A stretch of DNA of 64,000 bases from the NCBI GenBank assembly GCA_003552585.1, contig PUNK01000004.1:1-64000 (forward strand), read 5' to 3'. Below the pieces are notes generated by a model. It worked only from the letters and a program-made list of their open reading frames with translations. It did no database searches and was not told the DNA's origin. The position numbers were made by a program, and so were the translations under genes. This DNA comes from Thermoplasmata archaeon. GTDB taxonomy: Archaea > Thermoplasmatota > Thermoplasmata > Halarchaeoplasmatales > Halarchaeoplasmataceae. Shown in pieces: positions 19,433 through 31,200 of the stretch (the first letter of the stretch is position 1; every line of letters starts with the position of its first letter).

Positions 19433-19459
19433 ACTAAGATATATGCATACAAGTATACT

Positions 19460-19984
19460 TTATTTTTTTTCCTCTCCCGAGGTAGTCCAAAATCTTGCAA
19501 AACGGTCGACTAAATCATCTAAGTAAGTGGACCTGTATTGAATAAGGAGATCTGCCATAGATCCTTTGTCCCTCACATTATATTTTTTATCATTGCAAAC
19601 TAATATCCCTTTATCAAGCATCTTCTTTAGGTGATATGAGAGAGTGGAGGGAGCAACATCCATCATCTCAGATATCTCCTTATGAGTAGAGTCGGGAAAT
19701 TCTAGAAGTAACAGTATGATCGTTCTAGGTAATTCTTTCCGAAGGACCGCAAGACGTTTTTTATCTTCCCGATTAATCTTACCCTTGACATAAAAGCGTT
19801 TGTACTTTCCTTCTTTCTTGGCCACGATAAGAGAGCGTTTAATCAAAACCTTAACATGGTATCGGATAGTCCCAAAGGGGATGTCAAGTATACGATCCAA
19901 TTCCCTCAGGTGAGAACCGGGATTGGCTTTTATCGCTTCAAATACCTTTTTTCTTGGTTCCAGCTCAATTCTATCCGAAGACAA
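19460..19984 (-). CDS. Winged-helix transcription regulator with two HTH units
   Basis: NPGSHLRELDRILDIPFGTIRYHVKVLIKRSLI and FPDSTHKEISEMMDVAPSTLSYHLKKMLDKGIL. Confidence 0.75.
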   Translation of the reverse strand: MSSDRIELEPRKKVFEAIKANPGSHLRELDRILDIPFGTIRYHVKVLIKRSLIVAKKEGKYKRFYVKGKINREDKKRLAVLRKELPRTIILLLLEFPDSTHKEISEMMDVAPSTLSYHLKKMLDKGILVCNDKKYNVRDKGSMADLLIQYRSTYLDDLVDRFARFWTTSGEEKK

Positions 19985-19990
19985 GAGGTA

Positions 19991-20260
19991 TCACTCCAAA
20001 AATCCAGAAATTATCAGTATTCCGATCAGAAGAATATCGATGACAAGAATAGAATAAGGCGGATTCGTAAACATCAGTATTTCGCTCCAGTTCGATATGG
20101 CAAAGAGAAAGCCTTTGATAAGAAATAATGAAAAGACACTTAAAAGAATGATCAATCTTTTTGACCGGGAATTGAGGAAGGCCAGGAACGAAAGAAGCAG
20201 ACCGGTAACTGCCATAACCATCATTATGCCAAGTAGTAACGAATCCAGCGCTAATTTCAT
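19991..20260 (-). CDS. Small multi-TM membrane protein
   Basis: 89 aa, three hydrophobic segments; directly upstream of the HTH gene on the same strand. Confidence 0.5.
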   Translation of the reverse strand: MKLALDSLLLGIMMVMAVTGLLLSFLAFLNSRSKRLIILLSVFSLFLIKGFLFAISNWSEILMFTNPPYSILVIDILLIGILIISGFLE

Positions 20261-20453
20261 GTTATCGTAGTAAGTTGTATAGGGAACAACCTAAATAAAC
20301 TTTAAACTCCATTTTGAGATGATCGTTTATGGGATTCTTCAGTATTACTTACCAGAATTGTTGCTTATGCTTAAGACGATTTGATTGAACATATTTAATC
20401 GAAAGACCAGCCAATAAAAACATTAATAACGGAGTGGTAGTAATCGATTAACG

Positions 20454-21788
20454 ATGGCTCTTGATAAGCTAAAAGATGGATTACAGAACGCTCTTAAAAG
20501 AGTTGCAAATGCTAGTCATGTGGATAAAGGATTGATCAAAGAGGTAGTTAAAGATGTTCAAAGGGCCATGATAGAATCCGATATCCAGATCGAACTAGCT
20601 CTAGAGTTGAGTAAAAAACTCGAAGAGCGAGCCTTAACGGAGAAACCACCTGCAGGCATGACTTCTAAAGAGCATGTGATCAGGATAATCTATGAAGAGT
20701 TCGTTAATATACTGGGAGATGGTGTTGATATACCTCTGGTACCACAGAGAATCATGATGGTGGGACTTTATGGGATGGGAAAGACTACCACCTGTGGTAA
20801 GCTCGCAGCCTATTTCCAGAAAAGAGGATTAAGCACAGCATTGATCGCGGGAGATACACACAGGCCCGCAGCCTATCAACAGCTGGAGCAGGTGGCTGAA
20901 GATGCAGGTGTTCCGGTTTACGGCTCTCCTGATGAGACTAAAGCTCCAAAAGTAGTACGTGAAGGACTGAAAAAGTTCGAAGAGTATGACATTGTCATTA
21001 TAGATACAGCAGGTAGACATTCACTCGAAAAAGAATTGATAGAGGAGATCAAAAGGATAAAGAACATCGCTAACCCAGATGAAGTGATCCTCACTATCGA
21101 TGCATCTGTAGGGCAGCAAGCAGGCCCTCAAGCCAAGGCTTTCCACGATGCTGTAGGAGTTACAAAAACTATCATAACTAAACTGGATGGGAGCGCAAAA
21201 GGTGGCGGAGCTCTTAGTGCAGTCGCTGCAACCGATGCACCTGTTGTATTCATTGGAACCGGAGAACGGATAAGGGATATGGACAAATTCGATCCTAAAA
21301 GGTTCATATCAAAACTGTTAGGCATGGGTGATATAGAGGGGCTCCTGGAGAAGGCGGAAGAGGTTATGGACGAAGAAAAGGCTGAAAGAACTGCCAAGAG
21401 AATGCTATCCGGTGAATTCAACCTCAAGGACATGTACGAACAGATGGAGATGTTAGCAGGTGTAGGGCCCCTTCAAAAAATAATGGAGATGTTACCCATA
21501 GGAGCTGGAAAACTATCTGACGAAGACATGTTGGATACTCAGCATAAGTTAAAAATGTTCAGGATAATCATGGATAGTATGACTGAAGAGGAGATGGAAA
21601 ATCCGAACTTGATCAAAAAGAGTAGAATTAAAAGAATAGCGAAGGGAAGTGGAAACACTACGAAAGAAGTTAGAGACCTGATGGCTCACTATAAAAAAGC
21701 GAAAAAGGCGATAAAAGGGTTCAGTGGCAACCGGCGCATAAAAAAACAATTGATGAAGCAACTGGAATCTGGCGATATAAAATTTTAG
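20454..21788 (+). CDS. srp54: Signal recognition particle GTPase SRP54
   Basis: GLYGMGKTTTCGKLAAYFQKRG, DTAGRHSLEKELIEEI, TKLDGSAKGGGALS, M-domain at the C-terminus. Confidence 0.97.
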   Translation: MALDKLKDGLQNALKRVANASHVDKGLIKEVVKDVQRAMIESDIQIELALELSKKLEERALTEKPPAGMTSKEHVIRIIYEEFVNILGDGVDIPLVPQRIMMVGLYGMGKTTTCGKLAAYFQKRGLSTALIAGDTHRPAAYQQLEQVAEDAGVPVYGSPDETKAPKVVREGLKKFEEYDIVIIDTAGRHSLEKELIEEIKRIKNIANPDEVILTIDASVGQQAGPQAKAFHDAVGVTKTIITKLDGSAKGGGALSAVAATDAPVVFIGTGERIRDMDKFDPKRFISKLLGMGDIEGLLEKAEEVMDEEKAERTAKRMLSGEFNLKDMYEQMEMLAGVGPLQKIMEMLPIGAGKLSDEDMLDTQHKLKMFRIIMDSMTEEEMENPNLIKKSRIKRIAKGSGNTTKEVRDLMAHYKKAKKAIKGFSGNRRIKKQLMKQLESGDIKF

Positions 21789-23050
21789 ATCTCTATTTTT
21801 GAAAGGGTGGTCGAGATTCTTTTCTTTTCATCATACTTCTTTAATAAATGTTGCTTTTTTTTGTGCTCCTCGATTCTTTCTCTGTGTTCGGAGATATCCA
21901 TATCTTCACAAAGGTTTTTCTGCTCAAAAGGGTCCTTTTTGAGGTCATAAAACTCTTCTCGCCCTCGTTTCTCGTCAAGGATATACTTTTTATCTTCATA
22001 TCTCAAGGAAGTCACCCACTTATTACCAGTACCCGGTGATTCACTGATGACTGCATCTCTTTCAAAGGAGGAGAGAAAACTCTTCCCCTGATAAAAATCG
22101 GGAATATCAAGTCCAAGTAGTTCATACACGGTAGGGACTATATCTAGGTGGGACACAGGGTTTCTTTCAATCCCTCCACCGGGGTAAACCAGTAAAGGGA
22201 TGTGTATACTCTCTTCATAAAGGTACCCCTTATGTCCTAAAAAACCGTGTTCCCTAAAGCCTTCTCCATGATCAGAGGTCAATATGACAGCCACATCTTC
22301 TGGAAGAGACGATATAAATTCCTGGAAAATGCAATCAAAGTGTCTTATACAGCAGTCATAAAGTATTTCCAAGGTTCTGACATCATCATCAGTGAGTTTT
22401 TCGTGTTCACCTCTGTCCAAATGTTTGTTTAGTAGCAGCTTTTTAAAATGATTAACTCTAGGAACGGACAATATTTTGAAAAATCTATTTGGTGGTAAGT
22501 AAGGCATATGTGGTTCCATGTAATGGTTCCATAGGAAAAAAGGCCCTTTTGTTTCTTCAATCCACCTAAACGACCGCTTATTTATGTGTTCACCAGGGGT
22601 AAATGGAGGATTTCCATACAATATGTCAATAATACGTTTGATCTTTCTCACAATCGTAGAATTTATGGTCGAGTCAGTGATAAAAAAATCTTCAAATTCG
22701 TCGAACCCCCTATGATATCCAAAGTAGCTAGAAATATAAGGATTGGAGTGGAATGCTGCGGATTTTACGTTACCTTTAAAATTCTCAGTTAACAATTTTC
22801 TATTTTCATGTAAACGCGATTCCCGAGTTCTAGCAAATGGATGTCTTGAAAGATAAGTTGAAGATAATAAGGGGGGAAAGGTTGTGGCAGTAGTGGGTCC
22901 AGATGACACAGCGTTGACATAAACAGTGCTCTTTTTTGAAAATTCGTCTATGAAGTGAGTTGTATCTCTATTATAACCCATAAAGTGCGTATGGTCCGCC
23001 CTTAAAGAATCAACGGTGACCAACACAACACCCCTGAAAGGTGGGTCCAT
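21785..23050 (-). CDS. Sulfatase/alkaline phosphatase superfamily protein
   Basis: GVVLVTVDSLRADHTHFMGYNRDTT; AVILTSDHGEGFREHGFLGHKGYLYEESIHIPLLVY. Confidence 0.85.
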   Translation of the reverse strand: MDPPFRGVVLVTVDSLRADHTHFMGYNRDTTHFIDEFSKKSTVYVNAVSSGPTTATTFPPLLSSTYLSRHPFARTRESRLHENRKLLTENFKGNVKSAAFHSNPYISSYFGYHRGFDEFEDFFITDSTINSTIVRKIKRIIDILYGNPPFTPGEHINKRSFRWIEETKGPFFLWNHYMEPHMPYLPPNRFFKILSVPRVNHFKKLLLNKHLDRGEHEKLTDDDVRTLEILYDCCIRHFDCIFQEFISSLPEDVAVILTSDHGEGFREHGFLGHKGYLYEESIHIPLLVYPGGGIERNPVSHLDIVPTVYELLGLDIPDFYQGKSFLSSFERDAVISESPGTGNKWVTSLRYEDKKYILDEKRGREEFYDLKKDPFEQKNLCEDMDISEHRERIEEHKKKQHLLKKYDEKKRISTTLSKIEI

Positions 23051-23137
23051 AGTTTCAAGTTAAATGATCACTTTGGATAAGTTTTTCGCATTTATTATGG
23101 ATAAAATTTATTATAGAGAAAAACAAAGAGAGAAGTC

Positions 23138-23995
23138 ATGTCTCTAAGACTGGAAAAAGTGAAAAGGTCAGATAAGAGAGAGGTCGAAAAATTATGTGAG
23201 GGTATATGGGATGGAAACGATTATCTGTCAAAGGTATTCGATGCATGGGTAAACGACGGTGGGTTCTACAAAGGTATGCTTAATGATAAGATCATAGCCC
23301 TCGATAAGTATACTAAAATCGAAGATAATGTTATATGGTTGGAGGGACTCAGGGTGCATCCAGAATATCAAGGACAGGGCTACGGCAAGGAGATGGTGGA
23401 AAAATTTCTTCAACTGATAGAGGACAATGAATATTATACAAACCTGCGATTTATGACATCTAGTGGAAATGAAAAAACTATCAAGATGGCAGAAGATTTT
23501 GGGTTTGAAAAACACCTTGAACTTTACTCGTTGATAATCTCTAGAAACGAGTTGAAAAGGAAACCTGAAGCCACGTTTCAAAGCAATATTCACACACAAC
23601 AATCTGTTACCGATGTATTTAGTCTTATAAAGAATTCCAAAGAATACCACGATAATAGAGGACTTTTTATAAAGAATTGGACCGCCTACAAGATCACAAA
23701 AGACCTGCTAAAAAAGGAGGTGAAGGATGGGAATTGTATTGGTATAGGAGGCGAAAGATTGGAAAGCGTTGTTTTTTTCTATGATTATGAGCCTTACAAT
23801 CTGCTAAACATACCTTTTATAGCAGGGAGGAAATGGATGGTAAAAAATTTGATAGATCATGGTCTTGAACGAATTATAAGAGAAAAAAAAGATTATTTGA
23901 GCATAAAGACCGGTTCTGAGAAAATTAAAAAAATTGTGCAGAAACAAAGCCTTGAATCGACTAAAAATAAAAAGGCCCTGATATTTCAAAAATAA
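23138..23995 (+). CDS. GNAT family N-acetyltransferase
   Basis: GLRVHPEYQGQGYGKEMVEKFLQ...GNEKTIKMAEDFGFEKH. Confidence 0.8.
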   Translation: MSLRLEKVKRSDKREVEKLCEGIWDGNDYLSKVFDAWVNDGGFYKGMLNDKIIALDKYTKIEDNVIWLEGLRVHPEYQGQGYGKEMVEKFLQLIEDNEYYTNLRFMTSSGNEKTIKMAEDFGFEKHLELYSLIISRNELKRKPEATFQSNIHTQQSVTDVFSLIKNSKEYHDNRGLFIKNWTAYKITKDLLKKEVKDGNCIGIGGERLESVVFFYDYEPYNLLNIPFIAGRKWMVKNLIDHGLERIIREKKDYLSIKTGSEKIKKIVQKQSLESTKNKKALIFQK

Positions 23996-24077
23996 AGTTT
24001 TATTTTTTTATATATCATAAGAAATGGTTGATATGAATGCGTAAAATATATTGTATTCCATATCATGTGTTTTTAAC

Positions 24078-25082
24078 ATGACATTGAAAGAGGGGTGCAA
24101 AACAACTATTGAAACATGCCTTGGACTCACTGAAGACGATAGAGTAGTTATTGTAGCAGACGAACAAAGTGAGGACATAGGTCTAGCACTCCGAAAAGCT
24201 TCTCTTGAAATCACACCTCAAACAAGGTATTATAAACTTGAATTATACGAAAATAGACCAGTTTCTAAACTCCCCGAACCGATCAAAAAATCAACTGAAA
24301 AGGCAACTGCATCCATATGGACCGCAGGAGTGATCAAAGGTGAGCTAGAAACCGTAAGAAGGCCATTTATCAAAGCTGCTCTGATGAATGGAAGATTAGC
24401 CCACATGGTTGGAATTACCAAGGAGTCCATGGAAAGTGCAGTGGCTGTGGATTACAACAGTGTCGAAAAATTTACAAAAAAAATTCTAGGCATGGCCAAG
24501 AGATGTGATACATTCAAAGTGAAAACTGAAAAAGGTACTGACTTTGAAGCAGAAGTAGGAGTTTATAAATGGGTTGCTTCAACTGGGATCATCAGAGGAG
24601 TGGGAAGTTGGTACAATATTCCTGCAGGCATGATATACACCACCCCTTCATCTATGAAAGGAACAGTAGTTATCGACGGAACCTTGGGAGAACATTTTGA
24701 AAGAAAATACAACCTCTCAGATATTGAAGAAGCTCCGATAGAGATTAAGATCAAAGATAACCCAAAACCAGAGGCTGTCAAAGTCTCCTGTGAAAACAAG
24801 GAATTGGAAGAGGACTTAAAAAAGTATATCGGGCAGCATAAATGCTCATCGTATATAGGTGAAATAGGATTGGGAACAAACATATTTATCGAGGCGTTGT
24901 CCGGAAAGATAGTCCAAGATGAAAAATACCCTGCACTGCATATAGCCTGTGGAGACCCTGAAGGGGATATGACATTTGCAGGATGGAGTTGTCCAGAACA
25001 TTTAGATATGATAGTCCAAAAGCCAGACATTTGGTTTGATTATAAGAAAATTATGGAGAAAGGATCTTATCTGGTGGAATAA
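24078..25082 (+). CDS. M29 aminopeptidase-like / NicX-like family protein
   Basis: Overall similar to the 50476-51522 product: GTDFEAEVGVYKW, GTVVIDGTLG, IGEIGLGTNI, HIACGDP. Confidence 0.6.
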   Translation: MTLKEGCKTTIETCLGLTEDDRVVIVADEQSEDIGLALRKASLEITPQTRYYKLELYENRPVSKLPEPIKKSTEKATASIWTAGVIKGELETVRRPFIKAALMNGRLAHMVGITKESMESAVAVDYNSVEKFTKKILGMAKRCDTFKVKTEKGTDFEAEVGVYKWVASTGIIRGVGSWYNIPAGMIYTTPSSMKGTVVIDGTLGEHFERKYNLSDIEEAPIEIKIKDNPKPEAVKVSCENKELEEDLKKYIGQHKCSSYIGEIGLGTNIFIEALSGKIVQDEKYPALHIACGDPEGDMTFAGWSCPEHLDMIVQKPDIWFDYKKIMEKGSYLVE

Positions 25083-25103
25083 CCTTAAAGAGTAACTACT
25101 ATC

Positions 25104-25736
25104 TCAAGGACCTTCACCAAAAAATTTGTTTACCTTGGTAAGAAATAATGGAGAATCAGTTTCATTTTGATCCTTCTTATCAAGAGCATTTAAAACTGAA
25201 TGAATGTCTCGTTGAGCTTTTTCTATAGGTTGATTAGTATTGATTATATACCAATCGTCTAAAAGGCGTAGGGCCTTTTCTCTTACTCTTCTAAGCGAAG
25301 AAATATTCTCAAACATCTCAACTTCTTTCCTCTTTTGTATTCGTTTTATCGATTCCTCTGGTCTGACATCCAAAAAAAACTTGTATTCAGTATCTGGAAG
25401 TATGCTGTGGAAAAAAGAATAAAGGCTTTTGGCCATAGGATAGGGTAAGTATGCTGCGCCACATATATATCTCACGAAAATCAAGGTATCCGTTTGGTCA
25501 TAATACTTTCTTATTGAATTCATAACATCCATAGCATAGTGAAATGATGCTTTTGTCCGGTCCTTTTTGCCCTGGCCTAAAAGAGCAAGCTTTGCCTTCC
25601 GCCCAAAAATGCAATCCGTCGTGGGATGTGAACGAATTATGACCCTTTCACCAATGGATTCGTACCTCTCCTTTATCATCCGTGCGTGGGTGTCTTTACC
25701 TGCGGCATCCAAACCATCCAGCACGATGAATCTCAT
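25104..25736 (-). CDS. Thymidylate kinase-like P-loop kinase
   Basis: MRFIVLDGLDAAGKDTHARMIKERYESIGERVIIRSHPT...FFLDVRPEESIKRIQKRKEVEMFE. Confidence 0.75.
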   Translation of the reverse strand: MRFIVLDGLDAAGKDTHARMIKERYESIGERVIIRSHPTTDCIFGRKAKLALLGQGKKDRTKASFHYAMDVMNSIRKYYDQTDTLIFVRYICGAAYLPYPMAKSLYSFFHSILPDTEYKFFLDVRPEESIKRIQKRKEVEMFENISSLRRVREKALRLLDDWYIINTNQPIEKAQRDIHSVLNALDKKDQNETDSPLFLTKVNKFFGEGP

Positions 25737-25741
25737 TATAA

Positions 25742-26401
25742 CTAAACTCCATACACAAAGATGTAATAAAAGATTGCGGCTATTAAAGAACAGGATAAAT
25801 TGTCTAAACCTTTAGGAACAAATGCTTCAGCCACGGTGGCGATAAGAGCTACGAGAGGTATTATAATTAAGTTGTTAGGGATTCTGTTGAAAAAAATTAA
25901 AGCTACAATCATCATTAGAAATGTAGCTAAAAACATGCTGAGAGAACCTTCGATACTTTTAGTATCACCCCATATAACAAAACAGGTTTTTCCAAATTTT
26001 TTGCCTATAAGGGATGCAAAACCATCTCCATAAGACATGGCTACGATACCTATAGCGATTACTTCAAGGTTATTAAAAAATACAAAGGCCAAAACCGTCC
26101 AAGAGATAGAGTAATAAACCAAACCAAGACTATGACCTTTAGCAGAAGTTTTGCTCATTAAATCTATGGGAGAGTAAGGAGAAATGAGGAAGGTTAAAAC
26201 AATAAAAGGGGCTGCGGCTAAGAATACGATCACCATCCGAGTTTCAAATAGCGGTAGGATGAAAATTATGTTTCCAACCATGATATGAAGAAATTTTCGA
26301 CCGTGTAAACTGTTGTTTTTAAAAATATTCTCGGATGCTAATAATACCAGGAATACATATATATATACTACAAATAGGCCCAAAAGATCTCCTGAGGTCA
26401 T
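25742..26401 (-). CDS. Phytol/dolichol kinase (SEC59/VTE5-like) membrane protein
   Basis: GRKFLHIMVGNIIF, AMSYGDGFASLIGKKFGKTCFVIWGDTKSIEGSLSMF. Confidence 0.65.
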   Translation of the reverse strand: MTSGDLLGLFVVYIYVFLVLLASENIFKNNSLHGRKFLHIMVGNIIFILPLFETRMVIVFLAAAPFIVLTFLISPYSPIDLMSKTSAKGHSLGLVYYSISWTVLAFVFFNNLEVIAIGIVAMSYGDGFASLIGKKFGKTCFVIWGDTKSIEGSLSMFLATFLMMIVALIFFNRIPNNLIIIPLVALIATVAEAFVPKGLDNLSCSLIAAIFYYIFVYGV

Positions 26402-26457
26402 CGGATTCGTTAATAATTCAAAGTATTTAAATTTGAGTAAGCTTTATCCTTATAATC

Positions 26458-27015
26458 ATGTCTTGGATAAAAGAGATTAACGAGGAAAATGCTGAGGGAA
26501 AATTAAAAGAACTATACGAGGCTATAGGTAGTAAAAGAGGAAAATTGTCTAACATAATGAAAGTTCATAGTTTGAACCCAGAAGCTATGGAAGGGCACCT
26601 TGATCTTTACATGACGTTGATGTATAACTCTACTTCTCTAACTAGAGAAGAATCTGAACTGATAGGAGTTGTTGTATCTAGAACTAATAACTGTGACTAT
26701 TGTGTGAACCATCACGCTATTGCCTTAAATCATTACTGGAGAAATGATGATAAAATAGAGAAATTGATAACCGTGCCTCGTAAAGTAAGCTTCGGCGATA
26801 AACAAAGGGCTTTGATCGATTACTGCATCAAACTGACCGAAGAGCCGTCGAAGATAGAAAAAGGAGATATTGTATCCGTCAGGGAAGCAGGTTATACCGA
26901 TGAAGATATCCTAAACATCAACCTTACTGCCTGTTATTACAATTTCGTCAACAGGATAGCACTTGGACTGGGTGTATCTTACTCGTCAAAAGAGATGAGT
27001 GGCTATAAATATTAA
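26458..27015 (+). CDS. Carboxymuconolactone decarboxylase/AhpD-like peroxidase-related protein
   Basis: SLTREESELIGVVVSRTNNCDYCVNHHAIALNHY (CxxC...H motif). Confidence 0.85.
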   Translation: MSWIKEINEENAEGKLKELYEAIGSKRGKLSNIMKVHSLNPEAMEGHLDLYMTLMYNSTSLTREESELIGVVVSRTNNCDYCVNHHAIALNHYWRNDDKIEKLITVPRKVSFGDKQRALIDYCIKLTEEPSKIEKGDIVSVREAGYTDEDILNINLTACYYNFVNRIALGLGVSYSSKEMSGYKY

Positions 27016-27079
27016 ACCATATGATATTTATTTGCGGAAGTATAAATAAGAACGGCCTCCTTGTTAAAGTGGTGATCTT

Positions 27080-28234
27080 ATGGAATATAGAAAAATTGGA
27101 GAGGACTCTGTTTCTGAAATAGGGATGGGTTGTTATGCACTGAGTGGAGCATACGGTTATGTGTCCGTTAAAGATTACATGAAAGTTATCCAAAGAGCTC
27201 ATGAATTAGGGGTGACCATTTTTGATACTGCTGATACCTATGGAGATGAAGCTGAGAGAGCTTTGGGCATGGCTCTAGCTCCTATGAGGAACGATGTTTT
27301 TATATCGACTAAAGTGGGGGTGAGGGGAAATAAACAACCTGATCTTTCTTATGAGGGAGTAAAATCAGCTTGCGAATCCAGTCTAAAACGCATGGAGTTA
27401 GATTATCTAGATCTTTATCTCATACATTTCGATGATCCCTATACACCTGTTCAAGAAACAATCACGGCTCTTGAAGATTTGAAATGTGAAGGAAAGATAA
27501 GATACTATGGAGTATCGCATCTTCCTGAAAAACGGATCGAAGAATACCTAGAAAAAGGGAATGTTTCCGTTGTAATGATGGAGTTCAGCGCAGTGGCAAG
27601 AGAGGCAAAAGAGACTCTTTTTCCTCTCTGCAAAAAACATGGGGCAGGTATCCTAGCTTTCAGCGTGACCGGGCGTGGGATACTTACAGGGAAATACGAC
27701 CAAGAAACAAAATTTGAGGAGGGGGATATACGTAATTTCGACCCTTTATTCAAGCACGCCAAATTCCAATCAGCTTTGAGAACCACAAAGAAATTAAAAG
27801 ATATCGGAGACCGATATGCTAAAACTCCGATCCAAGTGGGAATATCTTGGGTGCTCTCCCATCAAGAAGTGACTTCTGCATTAACAGGTCCGTCTTCTAT
27901 AACACACCTTGAAGAGAATCTGGAATCATCAGGTTGGAAGATCCCTAATTCAGAACTCGAAGAATTAGAAAAATTTTTTGAAAAAGAAGAAAGGAGATTG
28001 GCCAATGAAGAGGAAGAACTGGTTAAAGAAATATTGATAACACCTTTAAATAGATTCCAAGATAATATAGGTAACCTGGTATATGCTATGGAAAATGCGG
28101 TGAAGAGAGAAAAGATCAGTGAAGAAGAGTTGATGCCGTATTTTAAGAGATTGTGGAAATTGAAAGATAAACCTGATATAAAAGAGTTAGAACTCATAAG
28201 GAAGGAGTTAGAAAGGGAGATCTGCAGAGGATAA
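27080..28234 (+). CDS. Aldo/keto reductase
   Basis: GVTIFDTADTYGDEAERALGMAL, STKVGV, LDYLDLYLIHFDDPYTPVQETITALEDLKCEGKIRYYGVSH. Confidence 0.92.
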   Translation: MEYRKIGEDSVSEIGMGCYALSGAYGYVSVKDYMKVIQRAHELGVTIFDTADTYGDEAERALGMALAPMRNDVFISTKVGVRGNKQPDLSYEGVKSACESSLKRMELDYLDLYLIHFDDPYTPVQETITALEDLKCEGKIRYYGVSHLPEKRIEEYLEKGNVSVVMMEFSAVAREAKETLFPLCKKHGAGILAFSVTGRGILTGKYDQETKFEEGDIRNFDPLFKHAKFQSALRTTKKLKDIGDRYAKTPIQVGISWVLSHQEVTSALTGPSSITHLEENLESSGWKIPNSELEELEKFFEKEERRLANEEEELVKEILITPLNRFQDNIGNLVYAMENAVKREKISEEELMPYFKRLWKLKDKPDIKELELIRKELEREICRG

Positions 28235-28242
28235 TTTCCATC

Positions 28243-31200
28243 TCAGTCCAAAATCTTGACTTTGATCGCAACTGCAATTATTAAAGCAAATACTCCAATG
28301 CCTCCAATCATAAGCCACCAATGATGAAAAATTTCCGAGTCTTCATCAATTGTAGTCAATTTTTCTTGAGATGCTTCACTTTCGCCTATTTCATTCACAG
28401 AAACTATATAATATTTGTAAGTAGTTCCTTCTTCAACGTTCTCATCTAAGAATGAGGTAGATGTTGATATACCTATAAGATAATCATCTCTGTACACATG
28501 ATAACGTTGGATAGGAGAACCTTGATCATCAGGTGCTTCCCACTCAAGTTCTACCGAATCTATATTACTGATTACTTTTATCGCCCTGATCCTCCTTGGG
28601 GGGCCGACGGGAGTTTCATTAACTTCCTCTGATTTGTTTCCTTCACCAGCATTATTAACAGCAGATATGGTATAATTATAGCTCACATTATTTTTCAATC
28701 CTTCGTCTATAAAAACAGGGAAAGATGTGTTATCTATCAAGGTGTCATTACGATAGACATTATAATATGTTATATCAGATCCGCCATCATCCGGTACTGT
28801 CCAGAGCAGTTCAATTGAACCATCGTAAGACTTAGTTTCAACCCACTCTATTATCCTGGGTGTTCCTATGGGTTTTGCAATAACCACCTCAGATAATTTG
28901 CCATCGCCTTCTTGATTAAAAGCTCGGACCTGATAGGTATATTTCACTCCATTTTTTACATCTATATCATTAAAAGTTGTGTTCTCTGTTTCTGATATTT
29001 TAACCCCCTGGCGATAAATATAATAGCCTTCTATAGGAAATCCTCCATCAGAGGGTGTGTCCCAATTTAACTCAACGCTAGAATCATATGCATTAGCTTT
29101 TAATTCTGTAACTTGGTCGGGAGCGCCTTGAGGTAAAGCAAATAAATCAACGGAAGGTTCCCCTTCCCCGATCCTATTGACTGCAGATATTTTATACCAG
29201 TATCCTACCCCATTATCGACATCGGTGTCCTCAAACCATCGCTCCTCAGTACTGGTGATAACTTCGCCATCTCTATAAATATTATAACATTCTATGGATG
29301 ATTTTCCATCTTCTGGTTCTTCCCAGATTAACTCGACATAACCATCTCCAGAGTCGACGTTTGAAGGGATTACTTTCCCAGGGATGGTTTGTGTTACATA
29401 GGCCTCAACGGTCCAGTTTTCATCCTCATACTGATCACGATATAATGCAGTTATTTTCTCACCTAATGATACTTTTAAAGAATTATCATTCATTTCCGGA
29501 GATAATAATATTTCCCCTTTGAATACACCCTCTTTCATCTCTTGTAAGGTTAATTCCTCACAGTCTGATTCACTCTCGATATCTATACTAAGTGAATCAT
29601 CACCTGCCCGGTTCAAATCTTGAACGGTTATTTCCATTTCATCCTTTTCACCGTACTCATATCTGTCAAGACTAATGTATGTCTCATCACTATATACTGC
29701 ATTTTGCATAACTATTGAGTAATCCTGGCTTGCTTCACCATCGTTGTTCGCATCAGCAGGGACATTTCTTCCAAATACCCTTACTTCATATTTTCCTGAA
29801 ACAGGGTCCTCGATATAAATATTCTGAACGTTGTTTACGTCATCGAAACCGTTCCCGTTAATATCAAAAGATGCCATCGTGTCCGTATCAGAGAATGTGA
29901 AACCAGTATCGCTAACACCATCACCTGTAGAATCGAATGCATTACCGATATAGGATCTGCCATCAGGAGAAATGATTTCTATATCTAAATTATTTTTAAG
30001 AGCTGGTGAATCCCAAACCTCTGCACTTTCGTCAGTCCATGCCAGAGTTATCTTGAGAGGTTCAGAGGGATCTTCTGCTTCGATCGTATAGGTGTCCTTT
30101 TCTCCTGTATTAAGGGATGATCGTTGATCATATAATAAAAAGTTATGCGGTGGATCGATCATAGGAACAAGATTTACCATTCCCCAGCCCTCTTTCTGGT
30201 TGGGGATTGAACCGGTATTACCTTCGCTGTCACAAAGATCATATGCTGTATTGATAAGAAGAGCTTTTACCATTGCAGGACTAGGTTTATAACCATAATT
30301 TCCTTCATACCATTCAACGACGACTGCTGCAGCTCCTGAAACTGCGGGGGTAGACATAGATGTACCGGACATATCTACGTAACCACCTTCAGGGGTGGTC
30401 GATATTACGCCTGAACCTGGTGCGACAACATCAGGTTTTACACGGTTGTCTTCAGTCCATCCTTGGGAGCTAAAGAACGCTACGTTTTCGGGATTTTCAG
30501 CATCTACTTCCCCAAATTCGCTCTCTAAATCAGGTATAAAGTTCTCGGTAGCCCCAACAGAAATCACATTCTTTCCCGTGGCCGGAGGGCCAATGGTATT
30601 CTCTCCATCCATGCCTGAATTACCTGCAGCTACAGTAATAATCATGGGTCGATTATGACCTGTATCCCTATCTGAATCTCTAACTGCTTCATCGAAAGAA
30701 GCTGAAAGAGAGGTATATTCGTTAAGATTGGCTGTATCACCCCAGGAATTCGAATGGACGTATGCATCGGCATTCTGTTTGGCTTCTTCCATCAATTCGA
30801 AAACATCGGCCGGACCAGCATATTCCGCAGCTGGCCAGCCGAGCTCAAAGATCTTTTGAGCATGAAGTTCTGCACCAGGTGCAAGACCCTGGCCAGCATA
30901 GTATGGACCCATTTCATCAGTGGATGTTGAATCCTCCAGTGTGAATGCCCTTCCTTGGTGTGTATCACCTGCAATAGAACCAGCACAATGGGTACCGTGT
31001 CCATGTTCATCCTCCCAAGAATGCAAATCTTCCCAGTACTTTCCACTGATGACTCTGTCGGTGAAATCAGGATGACCGGCGTTTCCAACACTACCATCCC
31101 CTATACCTGTGTCTGCAACTGCAACTACTACATCCTTACCAGTGTATCCTAGTTGATTTGCGTAAGCTCCAAAATCACCTTCACCGCGGTAGGGGTTATA

